Shown here: positions 12,669-25,300 of the stretch, in pieces
How positions within the stretch are numbered: the stretch's first letter is position 1
Layout: each line of letters starts with the position of its first letter
Assembly: GCA_900618425.1 (NCBI GenBank)
Contig: UZAN01039600.1
Coordinates: forward strand, 1-64,000
Source of the DNA: Echinostoma caproni
Lineage: Eukaryota; Platyhelminthes; Trematoda; Plagiorchiida; Echinostomatidae
Direction of reading: 5' to 3'
DNA length: 64,000 bases
The notes under the pieces: model-generated
What the model was told of the DNA's origin: nothing
Databases searched by the model: none
Seen by the model: only the letters and a program-made list of their open reading frames with translations
Program-made: the position numbers and the translations under genes

Positions 12669-13589
12669 GTAAGTACGTATTTTTATTTCCATCGCAAAAT
12701 TAAATAAATGAACCACATGGTAGAGCAGAGTGTCGCGGCGAAATTGTTCCTAATAGAGCCATGATAAATGTAAGAACGCGTTCAGTAATTTAAGGGTATC
12801 AGCGCCATACTTATTTCATCATCACCAGTCGACATACACGAGACCACATCATTGTAGATCCCCGTTATCAGTTAAGTGATTATTATTTTATCTCTATAAC
12901 GATTCCTAAATGAAAACCACATCAAAATAACAAATACTTAGATGGGGAAATGTCGAACCTTGATATGTCGTTGCTCGCAATATTGGTACAGTCGTTGAGC
13001 CCGTGTTCATTTCTACTGTGATATCTAGTACTTTATCCGCTTTCAAAGTTATTTCAGTTAAATACCAATTGATTGACAATTAATGTGGTTTGTTTCTCTT
13101 TTGCGCCCACTTGCAATACTAAAAATGTCTTCTTGCATTTTGTTCAGTTGAAGGCATTTTAGGATTTATTCATCTGGCTGAAGCTGTTTGTTTTATCCCC
13201 TAATGGGATCAATGGCTTCATTTGGATTCGCTGCTTTCTCGCCACGACAAGAAAACACAAAGTGAATCTGGTTGCAATTGTAACTGACGCCGAACCGTTA
13301 TCCCTACTATGACAATTACTAAAAGGCAACCACCAAGATTTGCCCAGTGACTGAAGTTAGAAGACTGAGGTCTGGATTAACATTAGTGGTATTGTTTTCT
13401 CGCAGAGAACGCTAATTCAAATAAACTTACATCGGACGAAAGATAAAACCGAAGTCAAACATGTACGAAATGGGGGAGAGGGTACAAGCTCCATGATCCA
13501 ATTGGTTAACTGTAAAGGGCATAACTAAAAGAATTAAGCGAACCCGTCAGGTCACAATGGTGAAACGTGGCGTTGATCTATGCAGGATA

Positions 13590-13825
13590 ACTACAGAACC
13601 GTTTGAACTTGCTCACTGGGTGTCGCAAACACTGGCTTTCGTGCATCTTCTCAATTTTTTTGCAACCTTAGACCACTGAACTTCTCCATTTTCTGTCCGA
13701 CTCCACTTTCTACTTTCCTTTATCCTCATATTCTTCATCCCAATTGGCAGCCAAAAGACAGCAACCACAACCGGCGCACGAATATGCTTGGTAATGGTTG
13801 TTCAAACTGAAACTGAAACTGATCA
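13590..13825 (+). mobile_element. RTE LINE 3' terminal fragment
   Basis: Contains CTGGGTGTCGCAAACACTGG, nearly identical to the block at about 4833-4852 in the RTE 3' end, followed by a pyrimidine-rich UTR and by AACTGAAACTGAAACTGA near 13805-13823. This is the characteristic short tandem repeat at the 3' terminus of these elements. Only the 3' end survives, as expected from abortive target-primed reverse transcription. Confidence 0.7.
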
Positions 13826-15374
13826 GCAATGGATGCAAACCACGGATAAGCACATGAGCGCATCTGATCTGGATAGGTATTGAGGGAGGGGAGATTTGGG
13901 GTACAGACCGTAAAACGATACATGAAGTTCAAATATAAATTCAATTAGCTGGTGTACATAAGTGAATAATTAGAAGAATTATTCAATTAATAAGCACAAG
14001 TAATTAATACGGAATCCGCGGTTAATTCATGACAATGTTTCTTCCTAACAGCATGATCCGGTAGGTGTACTCAACTGTGATAGTTCCTGGCACGGTCTGA
14101 TCAATCCACGAAGGATTTTTCAACTTATCCGCATTATATCGGATACTTTGAACCATCCAACCAATCTTTACCTCCGCTTTTGCTTTAAGTATCAGTATTC
14201 ACAGAGATAAACCTGCTGACCCGTTAGTCTGAAGGCTCTGCCAATACAGGTGCACTCCAGCTTAAACTGTGGAGTTCACTGAAGCATCAGGTTATGCTTT
14301 CGTTCACAAAGTTTTCCAATTAATCACCGTCTATGAGATATACTAAAGCGTGTTCTCTTTCAACGATACCGTTCTAAATTTTGGTTTGATCTCGGGTTAG
14401 TTTGATTATAGTCTATCCTAAGTGAGTCTTTTTAGCACAACGGTCTTATAGTAACTCATTAGTGGATGAGGAACCGGATAAACTAGCGGCGAGACCTTTT
14501 GTCACCCCGTCATATAATCACTTTTCTGAATTTTTTATAGGATATGACAAAAGTTTCCCCATGGACAGAAAAGTAAAGTTGTATTAAGTTAGTACAAGGT
14601 TGTTGATACAGTCAGCGGAAGCAGTGCCCATCTGGTCGGTACCAAAGGAAGCAGACAATTTTGTCTTCGGTTTCTGGAGTCAATTCTATACCTGTGCCGA
14701 AAGAACTGTTTGAGCTTGTAACTTTGTCTTGTTCAGTACAACTTTGGAGGCCCTGTCAATAAAAAAGTATTCTTCTTAATGCCATTCAGGTGTTTGGTGC
14801 AAACGGATTCAAACAACGCCGACTGCAACGTCCTCAACGAAGTCACAACAAAGTGCAAACTATCATTTTGACAGTTCACTAAATTTAACCCCGTTATCCG
14901 AGCGCAATAAAGTGTAATACTTAGGGCATAATTGTAGGTTTATAAATTACATTTTTTTTCTTCAAATTGTCGTATTCACGCAAATATATATCGCCCGCTT
15001 TTCAGCTAGCTAATGATAGACAAAATGTGGTATTTGGGGGTAAAAAAGAGTAACGATTTCCCTGAAACAATGATAAGGACCCAACATAACGAGAATAATG
15101 ATCCTCTTGTTCTTTCACTGCACACGTTTTGATGTTTCGTTTCTCTCTTTTTGAAATGTCAAAAAGCGGCAACCGTTTTTGCACATGATTTGTATCAGTT
15201 AACTCATGGTTAATCAAGCGTGAATAACTAATGATTGGTTTCCTTTATTTGTGGAGGTCCAAAAACGACTGAGGTGGTTTGATTGCATAGAGCTGTTTCG
15301 GTCAGTTCAATTCTTACAACTACATCTACATCCCATCACCAATGTTTTCCTACCGTCATTCACAGTTTTTTCAA
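13826..15374. other. intron, no recognised feature
   Basis: AT-rich DNA with only short ORFs lacking recognisable domains. Confidence 0.5.
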
Positions 15375-15705
15375 CGCTGAGGCAAGTTTCAGTTCTCAGA
15401 TTTTGCAACCATTATCTATGCACTTTCGTGCGCGGCTTATGTTTGCCGTCTTTTGTCTGCTCATTTCAATAAAAGAACAGCATGAAGATTGGAGTGTTCA
15501 GAGCAGAGTCAAAGGGAAGATACAGAATCCATATAGACTATGGTTGCAATAATATTGAGTAGATGCACAAGTGTCACTGTTTGCGATAATCAACTATATC
15601 ACTCATGGTCCCTAACCACCAGTTACCATTATCTCGGAATTCCCACCCAGGAAGCCTATCGGGACCTACGTGACCCAGTCTCCTGGATATATACATAATT
15701 CACAA
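15375..15705 (-). mobile_element. RTE LINE 3' end, inverted copy
   Basis: Read on the minus strand, the stretch from 15700 down carries ATATCCAGGAGACTGGGTCA and then TGGGAATTCCGAGATAATGG, parallel to the '...GGGGACCCCGAGATGATGG' region at 4780-4800. It then shows GCGCACGAAAGTGCATA, as in the UTR of the 4528 copy, and a decayed GAACTGAAAC tail. It is therefore the same RTE family as the copies at 4528 and 13590 but in the opposite orientation. It is truncated and non-coding. Confidence 0.7.
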
Positions 15706-15763
15706 TCGTGAGGTTGTTTCCAACGCGAATCACAACTGCACCGTTATCATAATTGAACATGAT

Positions 15764-16102
15764 TTGTTGATCTTTCGACCGAACAAATTTCGATTTACTC
15801 TTAACTCTAAATTTCCTACATCAAGTCCGTGGCAGAGAATTTTCATTCAAGCCGAGATCTATAATTTTGAATTGTCATTCGGTGGGACACAAGCTTTAGC
15901 ACATAAGCCACCGGCCTTTGTTCGGATGACGGAGTGCGCTATTATTCGTACAATTCGGTACTCGTCTCGAGGATATTTTATTTTTGTTTGGTTTGAAAAC
16001 GCTTATCCAATGAGAGCTCTCGTCTCCGATGCAAAACTCAAAGATTTGAAGGTCAAAAGCACAATCCTAAGCTTATTGGTTTCTGAAAGTTTCCTGGAAT
16101 GA
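15764..16102 (+). other. uncharacterised 112-codon open frame
   Basis: One of the longer frames not explained by a named element. It opens with TTG, so it has no ATG at its left end. The frame includes SPWQRIFIQAEIYNFELSF and AYPMRALVSDAKLKDLKVKS. I recognise no domain and see no convincing acceptor/donor pair that would make it an exon of the surrounding gene. It could be a decayed transposon frame or chance. Confidence 0.25.
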
Positions 16103-17298
16103 CTGATTAGCATTCTCTAGTATTACTCACACATGCAGGGCCTAATAAAGAATTGCTATTCCGGAAGTGGTTGAGTATCGACCAGTTAATGTTCAAAAAT
16201 AAGATTAGGCTTCCCTCTTACGAGTGACCCCTCGAACTCATACAAAATACTTTCATTTATATTGAACAATATACAAGATGAAACTTGTTTTGTGAATACT
16301 TTTTACATTTTGGAACATGTTTTCCAATAAAAAACTTTCAGAGTGTTTCATTCAACTATTGTATCGATACCAAAAACGTTTATTGTACTTCACCCAAAAT
16401 TTGAAATCTATAAATCCCAGCGAAGATTTCAAAAAATTGTTCTGGATTTTGTTCATTCTGGATTCTGGTAGAATTTTTAGGTGATGTTTCTCCTCATGAA
16501 TCCCTAACAGACCAATGTAGCTTCAAGCCATGCTGGACTGCACCACAGTAAACTCTAAATTCATCTCGCGCGTAGCGAGCTTTCAGACATATTCGTCCTA
16601 CCAAGACAACATGAGTTAAAGGTACCACGGACTGAACTTTTTGTTGGATATCCTATCTTTCAGACTGGATTATTATAGCGTACCGTCAGTCGGACCGTTA
16701 CGGTGCATGGTAAGTTAAGTCTCTATCCCTTGAGGAGTAAGACCTCAGGAACTAAGAGAGAGAGATAGGGACAAGGTCCAGTGCATTATTCCCTAGAGTG
16801 ATAATATGTAGATGTGGGTTAGGAAAGCTCAACGGAGAATGTATTTCAGCGCAGTAACTGCAAAACGATTCATACTGTCTCATTGTTTTCCAACAAGCGA
16901 TGTTCATTAGAAAGTGGGCTACTTTATAAGTACGAGCAAATATCAATTGCGGCTGCATTGGTTTCGACTTGGTAGGTTACCATGTACTGAAAGCGATCAC
17001 AAATTTGCAGTTTTTATCGTGTTTCCTTACTCGTATTTTTTCATTTACACAACAAGCCTATGTGTTTAAATCATTAAGAAATACCATATTTAAATGTAAT
17101 CACTAAATATTTTTATTGCCTAAGTACTTACCTAAAGTTCTATATTGAGAAAAAATATTTCGTAGTTTCATTATTTCTTTATTCTCATAGGTGTGTCCAC
17201 GTATAAATGATTGTTATTCAATGTATGTTTCTGCTACTTTTAACAAAGTCAAACAATAGCGAACACTTTCCTCCTCCTATCCCTCTAATTGTTTCCAG
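16103..17298. other. intron, no recognised feature
   Basis: AT-rich intron ending in a long pyrimidine-rich acceptor (CTCCTCCTATCCCTCTAATT then GTTTCCAG) before the exon at 17299. Confidence 0.5.
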
Positions 17299-17721
17299 AG
17301 AAACCGCACGTACCACTAGATGCTATTGCCCTGGCCAAACACCGTCGAATTCGTGTTCCAGGTTACTTATACGCCTGTCGCAGAGAACACTACAAAATGA
17401 CGACCGATTCTTGTGAGGGACTGACCACGATAAAACCGAACGAGAAACAGGCACGAGTGGAAGACCCGGTTCGTCGACGTCAGTTGTTCACCAGTTTAAT
17501 CGGTGGACCAGAAGCCGGTCAGTTAGCTTTGAGGCTTACGCGAGGACTTCGGCTGAGACCATGTCGTGTCGACTGCGGTTATCTGAGACCCGGTAGCGTT
17601 CGCCAGTTTATCGTTCGACTGATCAACTGGGGTCCGGAAACTGCTTGGTTTCGTGTTCGATCTCCACCGACCCCAGAAAGTGGAATTCAAGTATTTTATA
17701 AACCGGGTCCTGTTCCAGCAG
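17299..17721 (+). CDS. SPAG17: SPAG17-like gene, exon with start of C-terminal PapD/ASH-like domain
   Basis: The longest exon (423 bases, phase 1 in and out, 141 residues) and the basis of the gene assignment. After a basic linker (VPLDAIALAKHRRIRVPGYL, later VRRRQLFTSLIGG) it enters an immunoglobulin-like MSP/PapD/ASH fold: VDCGYLRPGSVRQFIVRLIN, then WGPETAWFRVRSPP and GIQVFYKPGPVPAG. The order 'DxGxLxxGxxxxxxVxLxNxG...FRVxxPP..GxxVxYxPGPVxxG' matches what I know of the C-terminal end of SPAG17/PF6, a protein of over 2,000 residues in the C1a projection of the ciliary central pair. Base composition is more GC-rich than the introns. Other ciliary ASH proteins (CFAP74, HYDIN family) are the main alternatives. 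Confidence 0.78.
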
Positions 17722-18248
17722 GTCAGTATCTGATCACAATAACCCATCATCAAAGCCATTTTAGGCTTTGATAAAAACATTTTATTGAAACGATTAAGAC
17801 AAATTGAAGTTCTGATTAATTTTAAGCAATGAAAAGGGAAAGAATTCAAACAATGGATTAATTGAACAGTCGCAGCAATTACACTTGAGCTGAATGTTCT
17901 ATAAACCTGTAAATCAATTGTTTATTTTCCATTGGTTGTTGAAATTTTTCAGAGNAGAGTCATCAGCTTTTTGCCCCTTAAGTAGTGTGATAAAACTCAG
18001 CCAACGCCACTCAAATGTCCTCATTTCGTTCTAACACAGTCTCATTTGAGTGGTTGCTAGCCTTTTCTTAAAACGTTTGTACAATTAACTGTTCAATAGA
18101 TGAAGTAAAAGACCAGTAGAAGAGAAAATATGTGCATCAATGTTGGTTAGATTTAGTAAATGCCAAAGCAAAAGGAGTGATGGGTTTGGAATAAGTTGCA
18201 CAGTTTGAATAACCTACCTCCGCCTAAAATGTAATTGTATGGTCAATG

Positions 18249-18272
18249 TATATATATATATATATATATATA
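18249..18272. repeat. (TA)n microsatellite abutting assembly gap
   Basis: Twelve TA units run directly into the run of N bases. The gap most likely exists because this dinucleotide tract could not be assembled across. Confidence 0.95.
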
Positions 18273-18965
18273 NNNNNNNNNNNNNNNNNNNNNNNNNNNN
18301 NNNNNNNNNNNNNNNNNNNNNNNNNNNNNNNNNNNNNNNNNNNNNNNNNNNNNNNNNNNNNNNNNNNNNNNNNNNNNNNNNNNNNNNNNNNNNNNNNNNN
18401 NNNNNNNNNNNNNNNNNNNNNNNNNNNNNNNNNNNNNNNNNNNNNNNNNNNNNNNNNNNNNNNNNNNNNNNNNNNNNNNNNNNNNNNNNNNNNNNNNNNN
18501 NNNNNNNNNNNNNNNNNNNNNNNNNNNNNNNNNNNNNNNNNNNNNNNNNNNNNNNNNNNNNNNNNNNNNNNNNNNNNNNNNNNNNNNNNNNNNNNNNNNN
18601 NNNNNNNNNNNNNNNNNNNNNNNNNNNNNNNNNNNNNNNNNNNNNNNNNNNNNNNNNNNNNNNNNNNNNNNNNNNNNNNNNNNNNNNNNNNNNNNNNNNN
18701 NNNNNNNNNNNNNNNNNNNNNNNNNNNNNNNNNNNNNNNNNNNNNNNNNNNNNNNNNNNNNNNNNNNNNNNNNNNNNNNNNNNNNNNNNNNNNNNNNNNN
18801 NNNNNNNNNNNNNNNNNNNNNNNNNNNNNNNNNNNNNNNNNNNNNNNNNNNNNNNNNNNNNNNNNNNNNNNNNNNNNNNNNNNNNNNNNNNNNNNNNNNN
18901 NNNNNNNNNNNNNNNNNNNNNNNNNNNNNNNNNNNNNNNNNNNNNNNNNNNNNNNNNNNNNNNNN
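18273..18965. other. assembly gap (693 N)
   Basis: Unresolved bases inside the last intron of the SPAG17-like gene. Reading frames that appear to cross it are artefacts. Isolated ambiguous bases also occur at 11933, 17955, 51020, 51349, 53465 and 61551. Confidence 1.
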
Positions 18966-19899
18966 CATATCTGATATAATATCCACTTGTATTTGCTCCT
19001 GTTAGCCACATGCCATTAAAATGCACCATTTCGCGATTTTGACTATGGTTGCTGGTGCCTCAGTTGTAAAATAAAGTCAAAGTAGAAAACGTAACAAACA
19101 TTTATTTCATAAAATGATTCATAGACTTCATGCAGGTATTCTACTTTCATTTCGTTTACGTTCCATTTTCCCTTATTCATTTTTCAGCTCTAAAGGTAGT
19201 AAATTTAGCATAGAATCCACCATGTGGACTGCAAAACAAAATTTGCAAGTTTTCTCTAATACACCGCACATCCTCACCACTGACGATAAACGTCGAGATA
19301 GCTAGCTTATTCTTGTTACTGATAAAGGGAAACGTTTTCCATTAAACTAAAAATGAACGAATTTGACATTAAACTTTACCCTTCCAGAAACTTTATAAAC
19401 TTGAAACAATAAGATTCACTTAAGTCTAACGGACTTCTACTAAAACCTCAAGCAAGAATGTATACCACCTTTCATCTGTAAAAAATGTAACTTCAGCAAT
19501 TGCGTTTGAAGAGTAGCACTTACCAAAAACCTCCCTTAGCAATGCAAAACATTTTGCAATATCCAGATTGGTGTGTGCATAAGATCAATAAGAAGGCACT
19601 CAGTATTTACTTTTGTTCTAACTCTTTAGGCGGGATAAGTATTCATTTCTTTTGATAGGTAAAACAAAAGTCATCAGAAAACTACCTTAATAGATCAGCT
19701 TTCACCGCATGCTGAATTACTCGTTGGGCACCAGCGAGTTAAACTCATTGTTAAATGGACAGGTGATGCCATTTGAATCTGTTAGTAGAATCAATACGTG
19801 CTTTGCTTTGTTGGGCGTTGAATAACGGCTTCATGGCACTTGGCCTCAGCTGCACATTAAACTGAGCCATCACTTTCCAAACGAAGGCTTGAGGAATAA

Positions 19900-20310
19900 A
19901 CGGTTAATAAGCCCGGACTATCCTCCAGATTGGTTGTGTGTAACTCTTCTATGCTGCAATCAAATACAACCAACGTCTTGCTTTGATATCATCGATTTGA
20001 TTCCTGTAGGTTTAGGTCTTGATGGAGAAATTTCGTTGAATATGCAACAAATTGGACTTATGTTCACATTGAATCACCTCCACCAGACACCAACTGAGTC
20101 ATTGGAATTATGTGCCTCTCGAATAAATTACCTCTAGGCTTTAATTATTTGCCAAAACCTATTGAATTGCTTGACCGATTTAGGTATGGCGATACTACAA
20201 AACGCCTATTCAACGAGCCGCACACTTCAAGCTCAACTTTCAAAGATCAACTTTTAAGTTTCTTGGACTATGTTTTCAGTTCTTTCAGTGAAGTAGATGA
20301 TGCGTGAGTA
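19900..20310 (+). mobile_element. Penelope-like element N-terminal relic
   Basis: Two overlapping frames give TPTESLELCASRI and, shifted, NKLPLGFNYLPKPIELLDRF followed by FKDQLLSFLDYVFSS. This resembles the segment upstream of the reverse transcriptase in Penelope-like elements ('L..E...LSLGLNF...P...I....FE.LY'), which ends in a helix with 'FK..L'. The frame shift between the two halves and the absence of RT downstream mark it as a short relic. The family assignment comes from a short pattern and is moderately uncertain. Confidence 0.45.
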
Positions 20311-21648
20311 GTCTACAGCGAAAAAAATTGTCAATTTACTTAGACTAGAATATTTTCACTATTTTGGTTATTTACTATTCACTGAGTGAAGAGGGATGAA
20401 CAATTTATATAACATTTGCTTAACTTAATTAACACTTTTATGGAACAGGAGTCATGTACATTTCACCCATAACCATCAATACACAAGTATGATATTAGAG
20501 GCTGAAGTGTATTTGCAAAATGAGAGTGATGTTGCACGAGTTTGATCAAAACCTGTATATATATATATGCATCAACTTCGGAGAAACACGTTTTCAAGGC
20601 TATAACAATAATGCCAATAACAATAACACGGGATGGGTGGAATGGAATACAGAACATAGTGAAAAATAAGGTGGAAGGGTTAGCATAGAAAAAGTGAATA
20701 ACTGGAATAACAAATTTTTATGTTTCATTGTACACTTTTCGATATTTTTTGTGTTAGTTTGTGGACTCAACCGAGAATCTTAATCGGGACTTCGCAGGAA
20801 GAACAAGGACAAACTCCCCAAATAACCAACGCTTATCGTAGAAGCTTAAAACTACATCATAATGAGTTAAATTATGAGTTGGTTGCCACTAAGGGTGCGA
20901 TATGCAAGTTATAGATTTGTGACATAAAATTAAAACTCAGCTTATCCAATAAACCATACCCACTGGAATCACTGAGCTTCAGTTTTGCTCTCGTTAAAAG
21001 TCATCAGCAATCAGTATCATTCAGCTGCCACAGTCACAGAAAACTGGCCAAAAATACAGTTTAAAATTTGTTCAATGTGGGCCTGAGAGAAAAAGTCAGT
21101 CAAAAATCAACGAAGGAGGAAACAGTATTCTCAGAAATATTGCATACCATGTTTGATTGGCTACTTGTGCCCATACGTTCTGAAAAAACCTGATTTGTTC
21201 GGTGACTCTATCACCGACAAGCGTCAAATGGGAATAAATAATTTGCTTCAAAATACAATTAACAAGATTATGTTTGGATTCACCGCGTATTATGTGATGT
21301 ACTGTACAGGCCTGGAAATATAAAAATTTGCTAGTCATTTAAGCCGAACAGCTTATTGAGAATACTATTTTGAATATATGCGTACGAGTGATTATTTATG
21401 TGACAATTTAATGCAAGGGCCATTTCAAAAATTAAGGGTAGCCATCAGTTGGTCCCTTAGTATCTTGATCTGTTTAAGAAAAGGATATTTTTGTTCCGCC
21501 AACTCTGAATACAGATGAAGCCAAAATAATATATAAATTGGTAAGATCTGCCTAACGGGAGACCTGTGTTCAAGTTGCAACTTCACATTCAACTCTGACC
21601 TTAAATATATAACCGAACGTTCACGCGATTGATTTTTATTCGTTTCAG

Positions 21649-21878
21649 GCTTATCCCGGGCCATACGCGTCCAAGTACAGGCGGTGCAGCCGGAGAAGGA
21701 ACAAAGTACACTTGATCACGAGAAGCATTCGGTGACTTTGCGAATAGAGTCACCAGTAGAAGGTGCTGGCAGTGAATGTGAAGACATGAAAACTGTTTTC
21801 TTCGGCCGTACCATTACACTGGAGACGGATACTCATATAATTCGTTTACCAATAACGGGTCGAATAATACAAAACTAA
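21649..21878 (+). CDS. SPAG17: SPAG17-like gene, terminal coding exon
   Basis: Follows the acceptor TTTTTATTCGTTTCAG. The first two bases complete the glycine begun at 17721, so the domain reads PGPVPAG-LSRAIRVQVQAVQ across the junction, exactly where a PapD/ASH strand should continue. The frame goes on through HSVTLRIESPVEG and FFGRTITLETDTHIIRLPIT and stops at TAA (21876-21878) after GRIIQN. The alternating hydrophobic pattern completes the beta-sandwich. The stop shortly after the last strand fits the C-terminus of SPAG17 proteins. The gene's stop and the start of its 3' UTR are therefore in this window. Confidence 0.78.
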
Positions 21879-22067
21879 TTACAGTATGCATCATAAATTG
21901 ACCTTCATCAGAAAATCAAGCTAGATATTTCTATTGAGGTTTTGCATGAATTCTTTTCACGAAAGGATTTAAAGAATGAAAATGCCGATTTCTGCGTGCT
22001 CTTCTCAGTATCATCTATTTTGGGTACAAACCGTGTGAGTACGTGGGCATTGGTTGTTGTAAATTTC

Positions 22068-22237
22068 AGCTCAACTGGGAGAAGGGTATTATACTGACAA
22101 GCAGTTTATATCCGTTTGTTTTGGAGGTCTTTGCAGATCAACATTTCCAATTTCTGCCCTCCCCCTGTATTCTTGAGCAGGCTGTGGTTTGCGCACTCAA
22201 AAGCCTATTCGTAGAGATCGTCAGAGTTAAGTTTTAG
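22068..22237 (+). other. weak exon candidate downstream of the SPAG17-like stop
   Basis: After TTGTAAATTTCAG a frame reads LNWEKGIILTSSLYPFVLEV and continues to a TAG at 22235-22237. The acceptor is reasonable but no good donor is visible. It could be 3' UTR of the preceding gene, a 3' exon of another transcript, or chance. No domain is recognised. Confidence 0.2.
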
Positions 22238-22384
22238 GTATTCCAATACTCTCTGTGTGAAAGGATGCAGATAACTTCACTGCAATTTGTGTGATGCACA
22301 GTGAGTTTATCCTTCACAGAAAATCACAGCTGATAAATTGCTTGTAGGTGAAATGATGGAAACTTTGATATTTATAGCGATAAT

Positions 22385-22390
22385 AATAAA
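22385..22390 (+). promoter_or_regulatory. possible polyadenylation signal
   Basis: An AATAAA hexamer about 0.5 kb after the SPAG17-like stop codon. In AT-rich DNA this hexamer is common by chance, so the assignment is tentative. Confidence 0.25.
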
Positions 22391-22399
22391 GAACATTTA

Positions 22400-25300
22400 A
22401 TAATATGTTTACGTACCATTCCGAAGTAAGCAGTCGCACATCTGGTTTGTCCCTCATTGCCGTTCTCAGTAGACATAAGGAAACTTGGACAAGAAATACA
22501 ACGAGGCAGACCAATGGATTTGTCAGTGTATAAATATGTATTTTTTTTATTTTTATATAACTTATCAACTCAAAACAACGCTTCATTGTTCGTTGGGTTC
22601 GCAACAAACATGTCTCTGCTGTTGGTACTTAACAAGACGAGTTACAGCCGGTGACCTTGAAGCATGAAGCAAGAAATAAGACCCTTCACAGAAAATATTA
22701 TCCAAAGCAAATCATTTCACTGTATCAATTTAGCGGGTGCACCCAAGTAAAAGTTCGATTCATGAAAAAGAAGCTAGGGCTTATCATCATTGCAGCTAAG
22801 AGGAATAGATCTCCTATGGACTCAAAATAAATGTAACTCTTAAGCTTTTGACAAACCGTTTCTCGATTCAGTTATGTCTACTGACGTTAAAACTCCATCA
22901 TCTGGTCGAAATTCCAGTTTCAGACCAATTCACAGGCACTTGTAGAAATAAGGCTTTCCAACAATCGAAAAATAAAACCCATCTTCTTACAGGGACACCA
23001 TTCGAAAAATAGTAGTGGATGATTCTACACGATTCGGTCGACAGACAAAAGACATTTGTTTTAGAAATTGTCAGAATGAAGACTCTATGTCAAGAACTGT
23101 TTTGAGGTTATAATTATTATGAAACCCTCTGTGAATAATTCTCACCTTGAAATGCTCTGTGCATCCTGACGAAGTGGCAAAATATCTTCAGAATGAAACA
23201 ACAATGATAACTTGAAGGGGTAACTGATGCATGATTCGCTAAGGAATTTGCTATAACAAGTGCATGTGTGTGCGGAGAGATTTTTTCCGGTGCACGTACG
23301 AGATATAGAAACGGTTCATCTGATTTCCTATCGCAGTCGGTAATAAATAGCAAACGTTTAGTCTTATACATTTAAAATGCTTGCAAACAATGATATTCTC
23401 AGGATATTATGCATATTATGCATACCACTGGACCTGGATGAGAATTCCAGAGATTTAAAAAGCACAGTGAATTCTGTGTCTTTGAAACCCGGAAAACGTA
23501 CAAGGGAGAAAACAGGCGATTCGGAAGAATGCAGGCCATGGAAAATAAAGTATTTCGCCTTGACAATCAGCAAGTCTTCATAAGCCTGTAAGGTTTACCC
23601 TTACAAAGTTTTGAAAGTTTTGGAAGATACTTTCAACAGGCACAAACCTTGAGCAATTGTGACATGAAACACCCCTTGAATATCCATGTTTCCGAATTTG
23701 AGGGCAGTTTGGCTAAAACCAGTGAGGCACTTCATACATTCCGAAACAGATTGATATAAGGAGTAAGGTTTAAGTTTCAAAGGAATCAACGTACGATACA
23801 ATATAATGGTGCATTAGGCGCGATGTAAGCCATTGTCGACTATTAGTGTGAACGTTTTTGAGGCTCGGTTGGAGAACTGTGGGTATATGGACATCCAGTC
23901 ACTAAACCATCTCATATTCATACATTTAGTCCATATAACCACGGCAAATATTACGAACTATTAAGTGCAGACGAAGACAAGTGAGATATAATGATTTCTC
24001 GAAACCCATGGGAACTGTTTTGAAGAGCAAAAGAACGTTTTAGCTCTCAGGAAGTACAGTGTGTTCCGTTTGTGGAGTAGTTCTGTACGGTAATCCAAAC
24101 ATGTTCCGATATCACAGATATCCACTCAGATGTTTCTCAAACATGGGGCTGAATATAACAGGCTTCTAAATTTGGAAAACTAGCCCGATAGGTATGCAAT
24201 GATCACGAGAATCGCAGACCGTCTTTCCGGTTTTGAGGCACATCAGAATTGTGAGTAAGAGTTGAGTCTGTTCTAGATGTATACTTTTGCAGCAGAATTT
24301 AGGATGTAGTAAATAATGCAGCGATGAAACATATGTTGGGTTTCTCATAAGGCAGAAGTCAAGCATGGCATTAGTCCGAGTGGGAAATGCTGGAAGAATC
24401 CACCATAAATTTGCAATAGAACACAATGTAGTAAATACGACTTGGTTTTAGTGATTCGTCTTCTGTGACTAATACGTCACAATTTATATATCTCGCATAA
24501 AATCAGGAAGATGGGATGGCACGTACAAAAAATGCTAAATAGAAGTGACAAAATATATAGGTAATATCTACTGTTTTCGGTATGATATCTTATTCGGACG
24601 TGACGATGATTGGGACAGGGGTAGGTGAATGTCCACGGGAGACACAGTGATCTCACTAGTTGTTTTTCTGCACACAAGGATAGGTTGTGCATGCCCATTT
24701 CCACTGCTTCCACTGTGGCCAGAATGCGATTTGAAATTCAGTTCGATTTTTCTTCAAGAACCTTGAAAAGCTCAAATAAGCAACTTGACTCGACAAGATG
24801 TGAACAGATTGCGCTTGTGACTGACTTCGTCAGGCCAATGTCCAACCAAACTGGTTGATGCTCTAAGTCAAGTGCGACCGGTGTACGTTGTTCCATAGAA
24901 ATCAACGAAAAACTAAACTCATAATGAGATTGCAGATACAACGTCTGTGTCTTTGAGTTGCAGCCTAAGTACTGATCTGAATGCCAATGAGACACGGAGT
25001 TTCGCTGCATGACACATTTGACTGATTGCAGTTATTAATGTTCGAGTGACTATCACCGTTATATTGACACATGTAAGGGAAATAAATTGTTTTCTTCTGT
25101 ATTTCAACAGCTTTCCCTTCGTTTGCCTGGCGCTTAATACGCTGAACACAAATTAATCTGGGCATCAGATGGTTCCACAGGACTGTTTGAGACAGGTGAC
25201 CAGGGGCGGAAATGAGAGACGTTTGGTTTAACGACATGAGGGTAATAATAAGTAAATATTCGAAGAGATTTCGCACTGGAAAAGAATGCAGAATCTCCGT

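Noticed and set aside
18214..19029. Open frames of about 240-270 codons on both strands
   Set aside because: They cross the N-filled gap (18273-18965) and consist almost entirely of unknown residues.
19188..19305. Open stretch after a strong acceptor (CCCTTATTCATTTTTCAG) as an extra SPAG17-like exon
   Set aside because: Its entry phase (2) does not fit the phase 1 exit of 17721. Exons 17721 and 21649 join directly in phase across a conserved strand.
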